From assembly GCF_001026905.1 (NCBI RefSeq), contig NZ_LAQL01000008.1:186001-250000 (forward strand): a DNA stretch of 64,000 nucleotides, read 5' to 3'. The DNA comes from Kiloniella spongiae. GTDB lineage: Bacteria > Pseudomonadota > Alphaproteobacteria > Kiloniellales > Kiloniellaceae. The position numbers and the translations under genes are program-made. This document shows positions 9,392-17,647 of this stretch, piece by piece; positions within the stretch are counted from its first letter, which is position 1, and each line of letters opens with the position of its first letter. The notes beneath the pieces are model-generated. The model saw only the letters and a program-made list of their open reading frames with translations, had not been told where the DNA came from and did not search any database.

Positions 9392-9733
9392 ATGACCGCT
9401 GTTTATTACCTAAATAAGGGGAAGAAAACCTCTCACCAAATAACATTCAACAAACATGAACTCGGACAATTGCTATCCGTTTACAGTCAACGCGTCGCCA
9501 AAGGAGAGTGGCGGGACTATGCGATAGATATGCTGGGCGACTGTGCAATTTTCTCCATTTTCCGACACGCCCACGAAACACCGCTGTTTGCCGTCGTCAA
9601 ATCAATGGGCCATAAAAACCGCTATGAAGAATACACGGTTTTCAACGGTCATAAGAAACTCAAACGAACCCGTAATCTATCCGAAGCCTTAGATGTTTTT
9701 AATAATAATATTCTTCATCCTGTTAGCCACTGA
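9392..9733 (+). CDS. DUF2794 family protein
   Basis: 113 residues, soluble, no signal peptide. The core (FNKHELGQLLSVYSQRVAKG, then EWRDYAIDMLGDCAIFSIFR) matches the alphaproteobacterial DUF2794 family as I know it, where the EWRDYAID and FSIFR strings are the most conserved parts. Length is normal for the family. Function is unknown. Start ATG at 9392 agrees with the family N-terminus. Confidence 0.85.
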   Translation: MTAVYYLNKGKKTSHQITFNKHELGQLLSVYSQRVAKGEWRDYAIDMLGDCAIFSIFRHAHETPLFAVVKSMGHKNRYEEYTVFNGHKKLKRTRNLSEALDVFNNNILHPVSH

Positions 9734-9884
9734 TTAACGCCTGAGCTTCTATAAATACTACAAGACATAAAAATAATTTTGTAACCAAGACGTGTCAGGT
9801 AAATTTAAATAAGCTGGGTTGGTTATATGCCAAGCCTATAAATTATATTTAATCAATATGTTAAGTTTTAAGGAAACACTGCAA

Positions 9885-10916
9885 ATGTTGATTGCCGATA
9901 GTTTCACAAATGCTCAGGCTTACGCAGAGCAAGCTATCACTATCATGGGGCAGAGAGGAATTCCCTCTACACCGCCGAACTACACCATCTGGTACGATTA
10001 CGTCAGTGGAAAAAATTCTGATCTTAAAATTGCCATCGACAAAATTATTCAAGAAGACGAGCCTTTCACAATTGAAATCTGTAATGAATTGTACAAACAG
10101 TTTTATTTAACTGGTGCTACCCATGGTGATCATTTGCAAGAAGCAGGCGCAAAAATTCAGGAAACTTTGCAACAAGTCATTCTACAGATCAGTGAAGCTG
10201 GTAGTGACAATGCCAACTATGGCGAGAAAATTACCAGTATTGCTGATGATATGGCCGGGGAAGATAACGCCTCGTCTTTACAGCACTTTGTGAAAGAAAT
10301 CGTGCGGGAAACCACCGCCATCACAGAAAAAAACAAAGTCCTTCAAAGTCAGTTACAAAAATCATCCAGTGAAATTGATACGCTACAAGAAAACCTTGAA
10401 AAAGTCAGAACAGAATCTTTAACAGATGCTCTCACCCAAATTGGAAACCGAAAACTCTTTGACACAAGTCTGATCAAGGAAGCAGAAAAGTCAGAAGAAG
10501 ATAAAACAGACCTTTGTTTGCTTTTGATGGACATTGATCATTTTAAAAAGTTTAACGACACCTATGGTCACAGAGTTGGTGATGAAGTTCTCAGGGTTGT
10601 CGCAGGGCAATTGAAAAGAGCAGTTAAAGGACAGGACACACCCGCTCGATATGGAGGGGAAGAATTCACCTGCATCCTGCCCAATACCAGCCTTCACGAT
10701 GCAACTAGTCTTGCAAACCAGATCCGGGAAAAAATTGCTAAACAAGTTTTGCGTAATAAAAAGACCGGACAAGAGTTTGGACGAATTACCCTTTCAATCG
10801 GTGTTTCGAAATATGTTAAAGGTGAATCACTCGAAGGTCTTATCCAGCGTGCGGATGAAGCACTCTACAGAGCAAAAGATCAGGGACGTAACCGTGTGAT
10901 ACAGGAAATTTCCTAA
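9885..10916 (+). CDS. Diguanylate cyclase (GGDEF domain)
   Basis: Makes cyclic di-GMP from two GTP. The N-terminal 150 residues are helical and contain a region like the sensory part of soluble GGDEF proteins (GIPSTPPNYTIWYDYVSGKN); a coiled coil precedes the catalytic domain. Signature GGEEF at residues 257-261, with D-IDHFKKFND upstream, so it should be active. The product-inhibition I-site, normally RxxD five residues before GGEEF, reads KGQD, so feedback control may be weak. Start chosen at 9885 because AAGGA lies 10 nt upstream; an in-frame ATG at 9858 and a TTG at 9819 lack this. No transmembrane segment. Confidence 0.92.
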   Translation: MLIADSFTNAQAYAEQAITIMGQRGIPSTPPNYTIWYDYVSGKNSDLKIAIDKIIQEDEPFTIEICNELYKQFYLTGATHGDHLQEAGAKIQETLQQVILQISEAGSDNANYGEKITSIADDMAGEDNASSLQHFVKEIVRETTAITEKNKVLQSQLQKSSSEIDTLQENLEKVRTESLTDALTQIGNRKLFDTSLIKEAEKSEEDKTDLCLLLMDIDHFKKFNDTYGHRVGDEVLRVVAGQLKRAVKGQDTPARYGGEEFTCILPNTSLHDATSLANQIREKIAKQVLRNKKTGQEFGRITLSIGVSKYVKGESLEGLIQRADEALYRAKDQGRNRVIQEIS

Positions 10917-10955
10917 AACTCACCATACCTAATCACTCAGTAGTAAGACCTTCTA

Positions 10956-11411
10956 ATGACACTCTCTTTCAAAACCGCTGTCTTAACAGACTTGGAAAAA
11001 CTCATTTCAATTCGTATCGCTGCAATGAAAGAGAGTTTGGAAAATGTCGGGCGTTTCGATCCTATACGCGCCCGAGAACGCTTCACCAAAAAATTCATAC
11101 CGGAGCAAACAACACTTGTTTTAAAAGATGCAGAAGTTATTGGATTTTACGTTCTTTTAGCCAAAGACGATCATTATTGGCTTGACCATTTCTATATAAA
11201 CCCCGCGATACAAAATAACGGTGTGGGATCAGCAATTATAGAGCAAATAATTGATAGAGCCTCTGAACAAAAATTACCTGTAAAGCTCTGTGCCTTAAAG
11301 GAAAGTAGAGCAAACAATTTTTACAAAAAACATGGTTTTAAACTTACTCATTCAGAGGAATGGGATAACTACTATACGCACCCACATTTGACAGAAAATT
11401 TTTCAGGATAA
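10956..11411 (+). CDS. GNAT family N-acetyltransferase
   Basis: 151 residues, single GNAT fold. The acetyl-CoA loop motif is NNGVGSAIIEQII (Q/RxxGxG/A type) after the beta-4 strand HFYINPAIQ, and the C-terminal NNFYKKHGFK motif is typical. The substrate cannot be told from sequence. It follows the diguanylate cyclase by 39 bp on the same strand and may be cotranscribed, but no functional link is evident. Confidence 0.85.
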   Translation: MTLSFKTAVLTDLEKLISIRIAAMKESLENVGRFDPIRARERFTKKFIPEQTTLVLKDAEVIGFYVLLAKDDHYWLDHFYINPAIQNNGVGSAIIEQIIDRASEQKLPVKLCALKESRANNFYKKHGFKLTHSEEWDNYYTHPHLTENFSG

Positions 11412-11449
11412 GCCAAGTTCTTGATTATTCCTTACACTAAAAATCATCA

Positions 11450-11671
11450 TCAAGGAATAAGACCAACTGTTCCAGGGTTATCACCTTGACCATTGGCGAT
11501 TTGCTCAATAACCCGCTCTGAACGTTCAAGCCGCTTGGAAAGCCTTTCAATTACGTGCCACTGTTCTGCCATAACATCACTAAGCTCCTGAATGGTTTTA
11601 TCCTGTTCCGCGATATAACCTTCGAGAACATTGATACGTTCGCTTAACTCTTCCATTTTATTTTCTTTCAT
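11450..11671 (-). CDS. slyX: SlyX family protein
   Basis: 73 residues, almost wholly a coiled coil with heptads (EELSERINVLEGYIAEQDKT...), as in SlyX proteins. It lacks the C-terminal PPHY motif of the enterobacterial form and ends GTVGLIP. Function of the family is unknown. An alternative ATG five codons in (MEELSERIN) fits the usual family start; neither has a strong Shine-Dalgarno. Confidence 0.75.
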   Translation of the reverse strand: MKENKMEELSERINVLEGYIAEQDKTIQELSDVMAEQWHVIERLSKRLERSERVIEQIANGQGDNPGTVGLIP

Positions 11672-11740
11672 TTAGTAACCCGCAGAGCGAAAACATCGTC
11701 TCGCGTTTGTAACGGTTTTGAACATCTAGGTGCAAATAGT

Positions 11741-11761
11741 ATATGAATATATATTTTGATA
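11741..11761. promoter_or_regulatory. arsR: SmtB/ArsR-type operator
   Basis: ATATGAATAT followed by ATATTTTGAT(A), an imperfect inverted repeat closely resembling the ATATGAAC-type operators of SmtB/ArsR repressors. It is 52 bp upstream of the arsR start, where autoregulation would place it. Confidence 0.55.
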
Positions 11762-11812
11762 ATTCTAGAAATATAGTTTAATGTGAAAAAACTTAATCTA
11801 AAGAGGTTCACG

Positions 11813-12148
11813 ATGAATGTAGAAACCGCCGCGTCACAAATGGAAGCTTTGGGCAAACCAAAAAGGTTGGATATATATCGGGCACTCATTCGTGCCGGTA
11901 AAGAAGGGTTATCTGTCGGCGCGCTACAGGAGAAAATGGCAATACCGGGATCAACCCTGTCGCACCACCTTAAGACCCTAATGATTGCAGACCTGATCAC
12001 ACAGGAAAGACAGGCCACCACGCTAATCTGTCGGGCTAACTATGCCTCTGTAAAACAATTGATCGATTATCTGGTTTGTGAGTGTTGCATCGACTCATCA
12101 CAGGGTAATGCGGACTGCGAAATCAATACTTCGTTGACGTGCAGTTAA
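11813..12148 (+). CDS. arsR: ArsR-family repressor, arsenite-type Cys pattern
   Basis: 111 residues, winged helix-turn-helix. The recognition region is IPGSTLSHHLKTLMIADLI (about residues 44-62), typical of ArsR. The alpha-3 metal motif of CadC/SmtB is absent; instead Cys cluster at the C-terminus (C89, C91, C92, C102, C110), the arrangement of proteobacterial ArsR proteins that sense As(III) or Sb(III) through C-terminal Cys. Start at 11813 because AAGAGG lies 6 nt upstream; the GTG 30 bp earlier has none. An ArsR/SmtB-like operator precedes it, and a Cys-rich peptide gene follows 101 bp downstream on the same strand. No arsB, acr3 or arsC is visible nearby. Confidence 0.85.
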   Translation: MNVETAASQMEALGKPKRLDIYRALIRAGKEGLSVGALQEKMAIPGSTLSHHLKTLMIADLITQERQATTLICRANYASVKQLIDYLVCECCIDSSQGNADCEINTSLTCS

Positions 12149-12181
12149 GAATTAACAGGAACTCCTAACATTCTATCTGTG

Positions 12182-12222
12182 ACACGATTTCTGCGGCTCA
12201 GGGCCTCTTAACACGATATCTG
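12182..12222. repeat. 12-bp direct repeat upstream of Cys-rich peptide gene
   Basis: ACACGATTTCTG (12182-12193) and ACACGATATCTG (12211-12222), one mismatch, start to start 29 bp (close to three helical turns). It could be a protein-binding site for a separate promoter of the Cys-rich peptide gene. Confidence 0.35.
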
Positions 12223-12249
12223 TTCCTTAAAATATTCGGAGAACATTCA

Positions 12250-12417
12250 ATGGAAAGAAAAACAGAAACATCAAAAGTAACAACACCAGAAAATCAGCAA
12301 TGCTGCGGCGGAACGCCTGTTCATAATACTAAGGCCTGTTGCAAAGCCGATGAGATTGCAAAAGAAGAAGGACAAAAAGGTTGTGGCTGTTCCTGTAGCT
12401 CCCCCGAAAGTGTTTAA
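12250..12417 (+). CDS. Small Cys-rich (metallothionein-like) peptide
   Basis: 55 residues, with seven Cys arranged CC (18-19), CC (30-31) and CGCSC (45, 47, 49), and many Lys, Glu and Gly. A strong GGAGAA lies 6 nt before the ATG, and the frame ends TAA. Vicinal and CxC thiols are typical of soft-metal or arsenite binding, and the arsR gene immediately upstream supports a role in binding or handling As(III) or a thiophilic metal. No signal peptide, so cytosolic. I recognise no named family. The Cys pattern, the ribosome-binding site and the context make a chance frame unlikely. Confidence 0.65.
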   Translation: MERKTETSKVTTPENQQCCGGTPVHNTKACCKADEIAKEEGQKGCGCSCSSPESV

Positions 12418-12465
12418 ACTCAGACTTCGCTGATACACATCCTTAATATGAAACCGGCTAAATAT

Positions 12466-12492
12466 GAAAAAGGCGAAACACTTGGTTTCGCC
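12466..12492 (-). terminator. guaA intrinsic terminator
   Basis: GGCGAAAC-ACTTG-GTTTCGCC perfect 8-bp stem; on the minus strand it is followed by a T5 run. It lies 40 bp past the guaA stop codon. Confidence 0.75.
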
Positions 12493-12531
12493 CTTAACAT
12501 AAACTCGCATCACGAGATTAATCCTATAGGA

Positions 12532-14085
12532 TTATTCCCACTCGATAGTCCCTGGTGGTTTTGACGTGCAGTCATAGACCACCCGATTGATCCCACGAAC
12601 TTCATTGATGATCCGGTTGGAAACACGTCCAAGAAACTCGTGATCAAAGTGATAATAGTCAGCGGTCATACCGTCAGTCGAGGTAACGGCACGCAGGGCG
12701 CAGACAAAATCGTAGGTTCTTGCATCACCCATAACGCCAACGGTTCTGACCGGAAGCAAAACAGCAAAAGCCTGCCAAATTTCATCGTAAAGGCCAGCTT
12801 TGCGGATTTCATCAAGATAAATCGCATCCGCTTTGCGGAGAATATCGCATTTCTCTGGCGTGAGCGGCTGTCCGGGAATACGGATCGCGAGACCAGGTCC
12901 TGGGAAGGGATGACGATCAACAAAAGTATCAGGTAACCCGAGTTCACGTCCAAGGTTACGTACCTCATCCTTGAACAGTTCTCTTAACGGTTCAACGAGC
13001 TTCATGTTCATACGCGCGGGCAAACCGCCCACATTGTGGTGCGATTTAATCGTTACACTCGGGCCACCGGTAAAGGAAACGGATTCAATCACGTCCGGGT
13101 ATAGCGTTCCCTGTGCAAGGAAGTCAGCACCGCCAATCTTGTTGGCTTCTTCTTCGAAGATATCGATAAAGAGACCGCCGATAGTTTTACGTTTTTTCTC
13201 AGGATCAAATTCATCCCCGAGAGCCGCAAAAAACTTATCTGAAGCATCAACATGGATCAGTTCGATGTTGTAATGATCACGGAACAAAGTAACGACCTGT
13301 TCAGCTTCGCCCATACGCATAAAGCCGGTATCAACAAACACACAGGTCAGTTGCTCGCCAATCGCTTCGTGCAGCAGAACAGCAACAACAGAGCTATCAA
13401 CACCACCGGAAAGACCACAGATTACTTTGCCGTCTCCAACCTGTTCACGGATTTTGGCAATTTCCTGATCCTTAAAGGCGGCCATGGTCCAGTCACCAGA
13501 ACAACCGGCAACGCCATGGGTGAAATTCTTTAACAGCTGCGCACCATGCGGTGTGTGCACCACTTCCGGGTGGAATTGAACAGCATAGAAACGCTTTTCG
13601 TCGTTTGCGACAGCCGCATAAGGCGCACCTTCGGACGTTGCGACTACACGGAAACCCGGTGCCAGCTTGCCAACACGGTCGCCGTGGCTCATCCAGACCT
13701 GTTCTTGTGTTCCGACATTCCAAACACCGTGGAACAAGGCACAGTCTTCTTTGATATCGACGATGGCGCGACCAAATTCCTGATGGTCTGATGTTTCAAC
13801 TTTACCGCCGAGCTGTTCCATCATGGTCTGCTGTCCATAGCAGATGCCCAGAACAGGAATACCCATTTCAAACACCTTGTTCGGTGCAGATGGGGCATCG
13901 TCCCAGGTTACAGAGGCTGGACCGCCAGAAAGAATAATTCCTTTTGGTGCATAACTTTCCAAAAGCGCATCATCAACGGCGTTAAAGGGATGAATTTCGG
14001 AATAGACACCGCTTTCACGTACACGACGTGCAATCAGCTGGGTAACCTGAGACCCGAAATCAATAATGAGAATACGATCAGTCAT
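12532..14085 (-). CDS. guaA: GMP synthase (glutamine-hydrolysing)
   Basis: 517 residues; converts XMP to GMP using ATP and glutamine. N-terminal class I glutamine amidotransferase with nucleophile C82 in GICYGQQ and the His-Glu pair in FHPEVVHT; central ATP-pyrophosphatase PP-loop SGGVDSSV; C-terminal dimerisation domain ending GTIEWE, the typical C-terminus. Full length for the family. It lies in the same neighbourhood as guaB, the preceding enzyme of the pathway, with rsmB and an accessory ATPase gene between them. No purine-riboswitch core was recognised upstream. Confidence 0.98.
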   Translation of the reverse strand: MTDRILIIDFGSQVTQLIARRVRESGVYSEIHPFNAVDDALLESYAPKGIILSGGPASVTWDDAPSAPNKVFEMGIPVLGICYGQQTMMEQLGGKVETSDHQEFGRAIVDIKEDCALFHGVWNVGTQEQVWMSHGDRVGKLAPGFRVVATSEGAPYAAVANDEKRFYAVQFHPEVVHTPHGAQLLKNFTHGVAGCSGDWTMAAFKDQEIAKIREQVGDGKVICGLSGGVDSSVVAVLLHEAIGEQLTCVFVDTGFMRMGEAEQVVTLFRDHYNIELIHVDASDKFFAALGDEFDPEKKRKTIGGLFIDIFEEEANKIGGADFLAQGTLYPDVIESVSFTGGPSVTIKSHHNVGGLPARMNMKLVEPLRELFKDEVRNLGRELGLPDTFVDRHPFPGPGLAIRIPGQPLTPEKCDILRKADAIYLDEIRKAGLYDEIWQAFAVLLPVRTVGVMGDARTYDFVCALRAVTSTDGMTADYYHFDHEFLGRVSNRIINEVRGINRVVYDCTSKPPGTIEWE

Positions 14086-14291
14086 GGATGGAACTCATGC
14101 TCCGCTATAAGCCCGACACCATTATTGGCAAATCCAATCAAAGGTATCCAGGGCGCGTTCAGTTTCACGCCCCTTACCTGCCGTAAAGCGCGACAAATGT
14201 CAAAGGTAGAAACGGCTCTTTTGCCTGTTTTGCGCTCTTTTTATAGCAAGTCATAAAGAAGGCGTTTCTCTTTTCACCGTCATTTTTTGAG

Positions 14292-15101
14292 CTACGAAAG
14301 AAAAACATCCAAAAACGAAACTATCCAGCGCCCAAGAATGTGATCAGGGTTTGAGTGGATCAGCTTTACGGTCATGAGAATCGACGTCACGACCAAAAGC
14401 GGGCGAATAATCCGCGCACCGTGCTTCATAGTCATCTGTGCGCCAAGATATCCACCAATCACAGATCCACAGGCCATGATCAAACCAACAGACCACACCA
14501 AACTGTCACCCAGAATAAAGAACAACAGCGAGGCAAAGTTACTGGTGAAGTTCAACAGCTTCGCGTGTGCTGTGGCTTTCAGGATGTTGTAGCCAAGCAA
14601 AGTCACGATTGCCAAGGTGAAGAACGATCCCGTTCCAGGACCAAAAAAGCCGTCATAGAAGCCAATGCCCGTGCCAAAGAAGAAAGCAAAGACATTACGG
14701 CTGATCCTCTGATGCCGATCTTCATCCCCCAGCTTGCGCTGAAACAAGAAATAGATGGCGATTGCAATCAGCAAAAAGGGAATGGCATTGACCAGAAAGC
14801 TGCTATCAACCGATCGTAGGACAAGCACACCGGATGCCGCCCCGATAAAGGTCAGGACAATCGGCAGTATCCACGCCTTGATATCCAGATGACCTTTGCG
14901 GATAAAATTAAGCGTTGCAGAAAAAGTTCCGAACGATCCCTGTAGCTTGTTTGTCGCAATTGCCTGAACCGGTGACAACCCGACGGTCAAAAGGACCGGC
15001 AGTGTAATCAAGCCCCCGCCCCCGGCAATGGCATCAACAAAGCCCGCAAAAAGACCCGCAGCAAACATCAGAGCAAGAAGCTCGGGAGAAAAGAAATCCA
15101 T
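14292..15101 (-). CDS. TSUP (TauE/SafE) family membrane permease
   Basis: 269 residues, seven to eight hydrophobic helices. The N-terminal GGGGLITLPVLL and the following VQAIATNKLQGS are conserved in TSUP proteins; the second half repeats the fold (GFYDGFFGPGTGSFF). Family members move sulfite, sulfoacetate, sulfonates or other small anions; the substrate cannot be assigned. It lies 206 bp upstream of guaA on the same strand and probably has its own promoter. Confidence 0.87.
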   Translation of the reverse strand: MDFFSPELLALMFAAGLFAGFVDAIAGGGGLITLPVLLTVGLSPVQAIATNKLQGSFGTFSATLNFIRKGHLDIKAWILPIVLTFIGAASGVLVLRSVDSSFLVNAIPFLLIAIAIYFLFQRKLGDEDRHQRISRNVFAFFFGTGIGFYDGFFGPGTGSFFTLAIVTLLGYNILKATAHAKLLNFTSNFASLLFFILGDSLVWSVGLIMACGSVIGGYLGAQMTMKHGARIIRPLLVVTSILMTVKLIHSNPDHILGRWIVSFLDVFLS

Positions 15102-15304
15102 TCTGGTGACCTTGTTGGAAGAAGGAAGCCGAAAAACAAAATCGGGAAAACAGGATCTAGTCCTAACAAGCTTTTACAAGCAACGCAGTAGAATTATTGA
15201 ACACCTTCAATTTTTTCCAGATGACAATGAAGATTTTTAGATCTCACTGACAATCCTCGAAAACTGGTCCTTTTATCCTAACAATGCATGTTAAACCCAT
15301 AATT

Positions 15305-17413
15305 TTAGAAATCTAAATTCAGCCGCTCTTTAAAGGCTTCTAAACGTTTTTCCGCGCGATCAACAACGTCTTCGTAGAATAAGATTTCAGAATAAAGTTC
15401 GCCTAAATGTGTTTGGGTGGTGTGTTCAGTAATTGGGGCTGAGTTGAACCAGCCTTTTCCGTTTGCAAAGGCAGTGTAGTTCTGAAGACGGATTGGGTTA
15501 ACCGTCCCACCGATAAGATAACCATATATTTTTTTGATGTTACCCTTAGACTTAGCAAGGATGATCTGGGCGTATTCCATCAAATCACCGACATGATTGT
15601 CCATGCTTACGTCTGGAGCTTTGAGTTCGATAATCACGGCTACCCCTTCATGACTGAAGATAGCGATGTCAGGCCTTTTGGCTTCATTATCTGAAGATAT
15701 TTTGTTCATCAAAGCTTGGATTTCTTCGTCGATATCTTCATCAAAAAGATATTCATCATCCTTCCAACGATATTGAGATAGTTGTTTGTCTGAAGCGATA
15801 TAATCGAAGTATTGATATTCTTCGCTTAGTACCCATACATCATGGTCAGTAACTTCTATACTATCTTTTTGCATTGGAAAGAAGATGTTATGAATAATGC
15901 TTTCATCTCTTCTACGTTGCCCCTCAGGAACATCCTGAATGAGAAGTTCTTTTTTAACGGCAAGTCGAAGGACTTCCACGATCGCAGAACGACGAACTAC
16001 CAGCTGGGATAAATTTAGAACATCCATATTCTTCAATGTAGAAGCATATTTCCAAGAGATTTCTTGAACCATCTCTCTGAAATCATCTTTACCAGGGTCA
16101 GCATTCTGAATTGCTTCCTTCATATCAATGAGATCAGCAGTGTCCTGTACGACCTTCTTTTGATATGACGATAGAACACGATTGACGACTTTCTCGTCTG
16201 TGTCACCGTACTGAATTTTTACATTAGCATTTACAATCATACCTGACGTGATGCCAAATTTCTCATTTATATCCTGACGTAACTCGTCTTTATCCCATGT
16301 CGGAGGAGTGATCATCTTCGCAATACTATCACTCAACCCCTCAACGATTTCCTCATAAGAGATTGCGTGGGCATAGAATAGGGTATCCTTGTCAGATTTT
16401 GGGCTAATATCGAAATCATCACGTTGTTCGTTTACTGTTTCATCAAGGAATTCGCTATCTATCAAAATGATGTGAAAGTAACCATCCTGTGCGCGATTCT
16501 CGTATGTCTTGGTCTTCAAGTACTCAGGCGTAATATCCTTGACGATGGAGTTTTTAGCACATAACGCGATGGTATTCTTGCCGATGTTGAACTTATTCTG
16601 TTCGAGCTTATAGTGATTGATAGTGAACATTTGCCTCTGTTCCCCACCACCATCAAAAGGTTCGCCGTAGCTGACCACGACAGGAACTTTTTCAGTCACG
16701 TCAGGCAAATCAGCACGTATAATCTCAGAGTCAAACGACTGGTCATCATGCGTTGAACGGAACTTGATAGAGAAATCACCAAGGAAAGTTTGCAGGCTTA
16801 TCAATCGCTGCAAAAAGCTTACGATAACGTGGTTTTTCAGTGACATTGCACTAAAGACTTCACGTATATCGCTATTCAGGAAATGAGTTTGAAAGACTCT
16901 ATCTTTTAATACATCAAGTGTGACAGTGGTCCCCGTATGAGTTCTCGTTGTGCTTTGTGTTTCAAAGGTATCATGGCCGATTTCTTTCGTATCTGCATTT
17001 ACTGTCAATGTACGTGCCTGTAATCCGTCTTCTGACGCAAACACGCTATCAATATTCATATTCTCAAAAAAATGAAGATATTGAATACGTCCAGAACCTT
17101 TGCATTGTCCTATCCCTTGGATATCTAGATCATCTTTGTATGATGTGTCTTTGGTAATGAAGGCTTTTTTTTCATCGTCACCAAAACCCGAGCCATTGTC
17201 ACAACAAAGAATTTTCAGATCGAACGCATCATCCGTCCCCCCCACACTCTTGAATTCTATTTCGAATGATGCTTGAAAATCTGGTGGATTCACACTTGCA
17301 TTATTGAGAATAAGGTACGAGTCAATAGCATTGGACAGAAGTTCATCAATCACCACAAATGGAGAGTGACTAACTTTGGTGTTCTTTAAACTACCTCGAA
17401 TATCCAATGTCAT
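15305..17413 (-). CDS. GHKL ATPase fused to PD-(D/E)XK nuclease-like domain (candidate defence gene)
   Basis: 702 residues. The N-terminal domain is an HSP90/MutL/MORC-type GHKL ATPase: N box E24-LLSN28-AID31, ATP-lid motif DNGSGFG at 72-78, glycine motif G100-IGQCKGSG at 100-108. A beta-rich middle part follows, then a helical region of about 200 residues. The C-terminal domain holds P581-D582, then E596-L-K598 in VIIELKAP, the PD-(D/E)XK arrangement of restriction-like nucleases. No signal peptide or membrane segment. The gene stands alone between rsmB and the TSUP gene and looks more AT-rich than its core neighbours, suggesting acquisition. MutL/MORC-like ATPases with nuclease partners are known near restriction systems; an anti-phage role is inference. 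Confidence 0.8.
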   Translation of the reverse strand: MTLDIRGSLKNTKVSHSPFVVIDELLSNAIDSYLILNNASVNPPDFQASFEIEFKSVGGTDDAFDLKILCCDNGSGFGDDEKKAFITKDTSYKDDLDIQGIGQCKGSGRIQYLHFFENMNIDSVFASEDGLQARTLTVNADTKEIGHDTFETQSTTRTHTGTTVTLDVLKDRVFQTHFLNSDIREVFSAMSLKNHVIVSFLQRLISLQTFLGDFSIKFRSTHDDQSFDSEIIRADLPDVTEKVPVVVSYGEPFDGGGEQRQMFTINHYKLEQNKFNIGKNTIALCAKNSIVKDITPEYLKTKTYENRAQDGYFHIILIDSEFLDETVNEQRDDFDISPKSDKDTLFYAHAISYEEIVEGLSDSIAKMITPPTWDKDELRQDINEKFGITSGMIVNANVKIQYGDTDEKVVNRVLSSYQKKVVQDTADLIDMKEAIQNADPGKDDFREMVQEISWKYASTLKNMDVLNLSQLVVRRSAIVEVLRLAVKKELLIQDVPEGQRRRDESIIHNIFFPMQKDSIEVTDHDVWVLSEEYQYFDYIASDKQLSQYRWKDDEYLFDEDIDEEIQALMNKISSDNEAKRPDIAIFSHEGVAVIIELKAPDVSMDNHVGDLMEYAQIILAKSKGNIKKIYGYLIGGTVNPIRLQNYTAFANGKGWFNSAPITEHTTQTHLGELYSEILFYEDVVDRAEKRLEAFKERLNLDF

Positions 17414-17647
17414 GACAATGCCTTGTGTATTGACGTATTAGATAAGCAAGTTCAATCATCTAAAGGTTGAAGGCAACAAAAAAGTGTTCGGTTAGGCAAA
17501 AGAAAAACCACTGAAATATTAATGAGATCATCTTGATTTTTATTGTTACATGACTGGTCTATCATGTAGACGCGCCGTGTACTAACTATCCACTCTGCTT
17601 CAGGAATTTAATATCAACTGCATAGATATTTAAAGACCTTAAGAACC

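Noticed and set aside
11668-12021. 117-codon minus-strand frame across arsR and its operator
   Set aside because: Fully antisense to arsR; no motif, and it would include the operator as coding sequence.
14086-14291. Possible purine riboswitch before guaA
   Set aside because: No conserved three-way-junction core or loop pairing could be traced in the 206 bp upstream.
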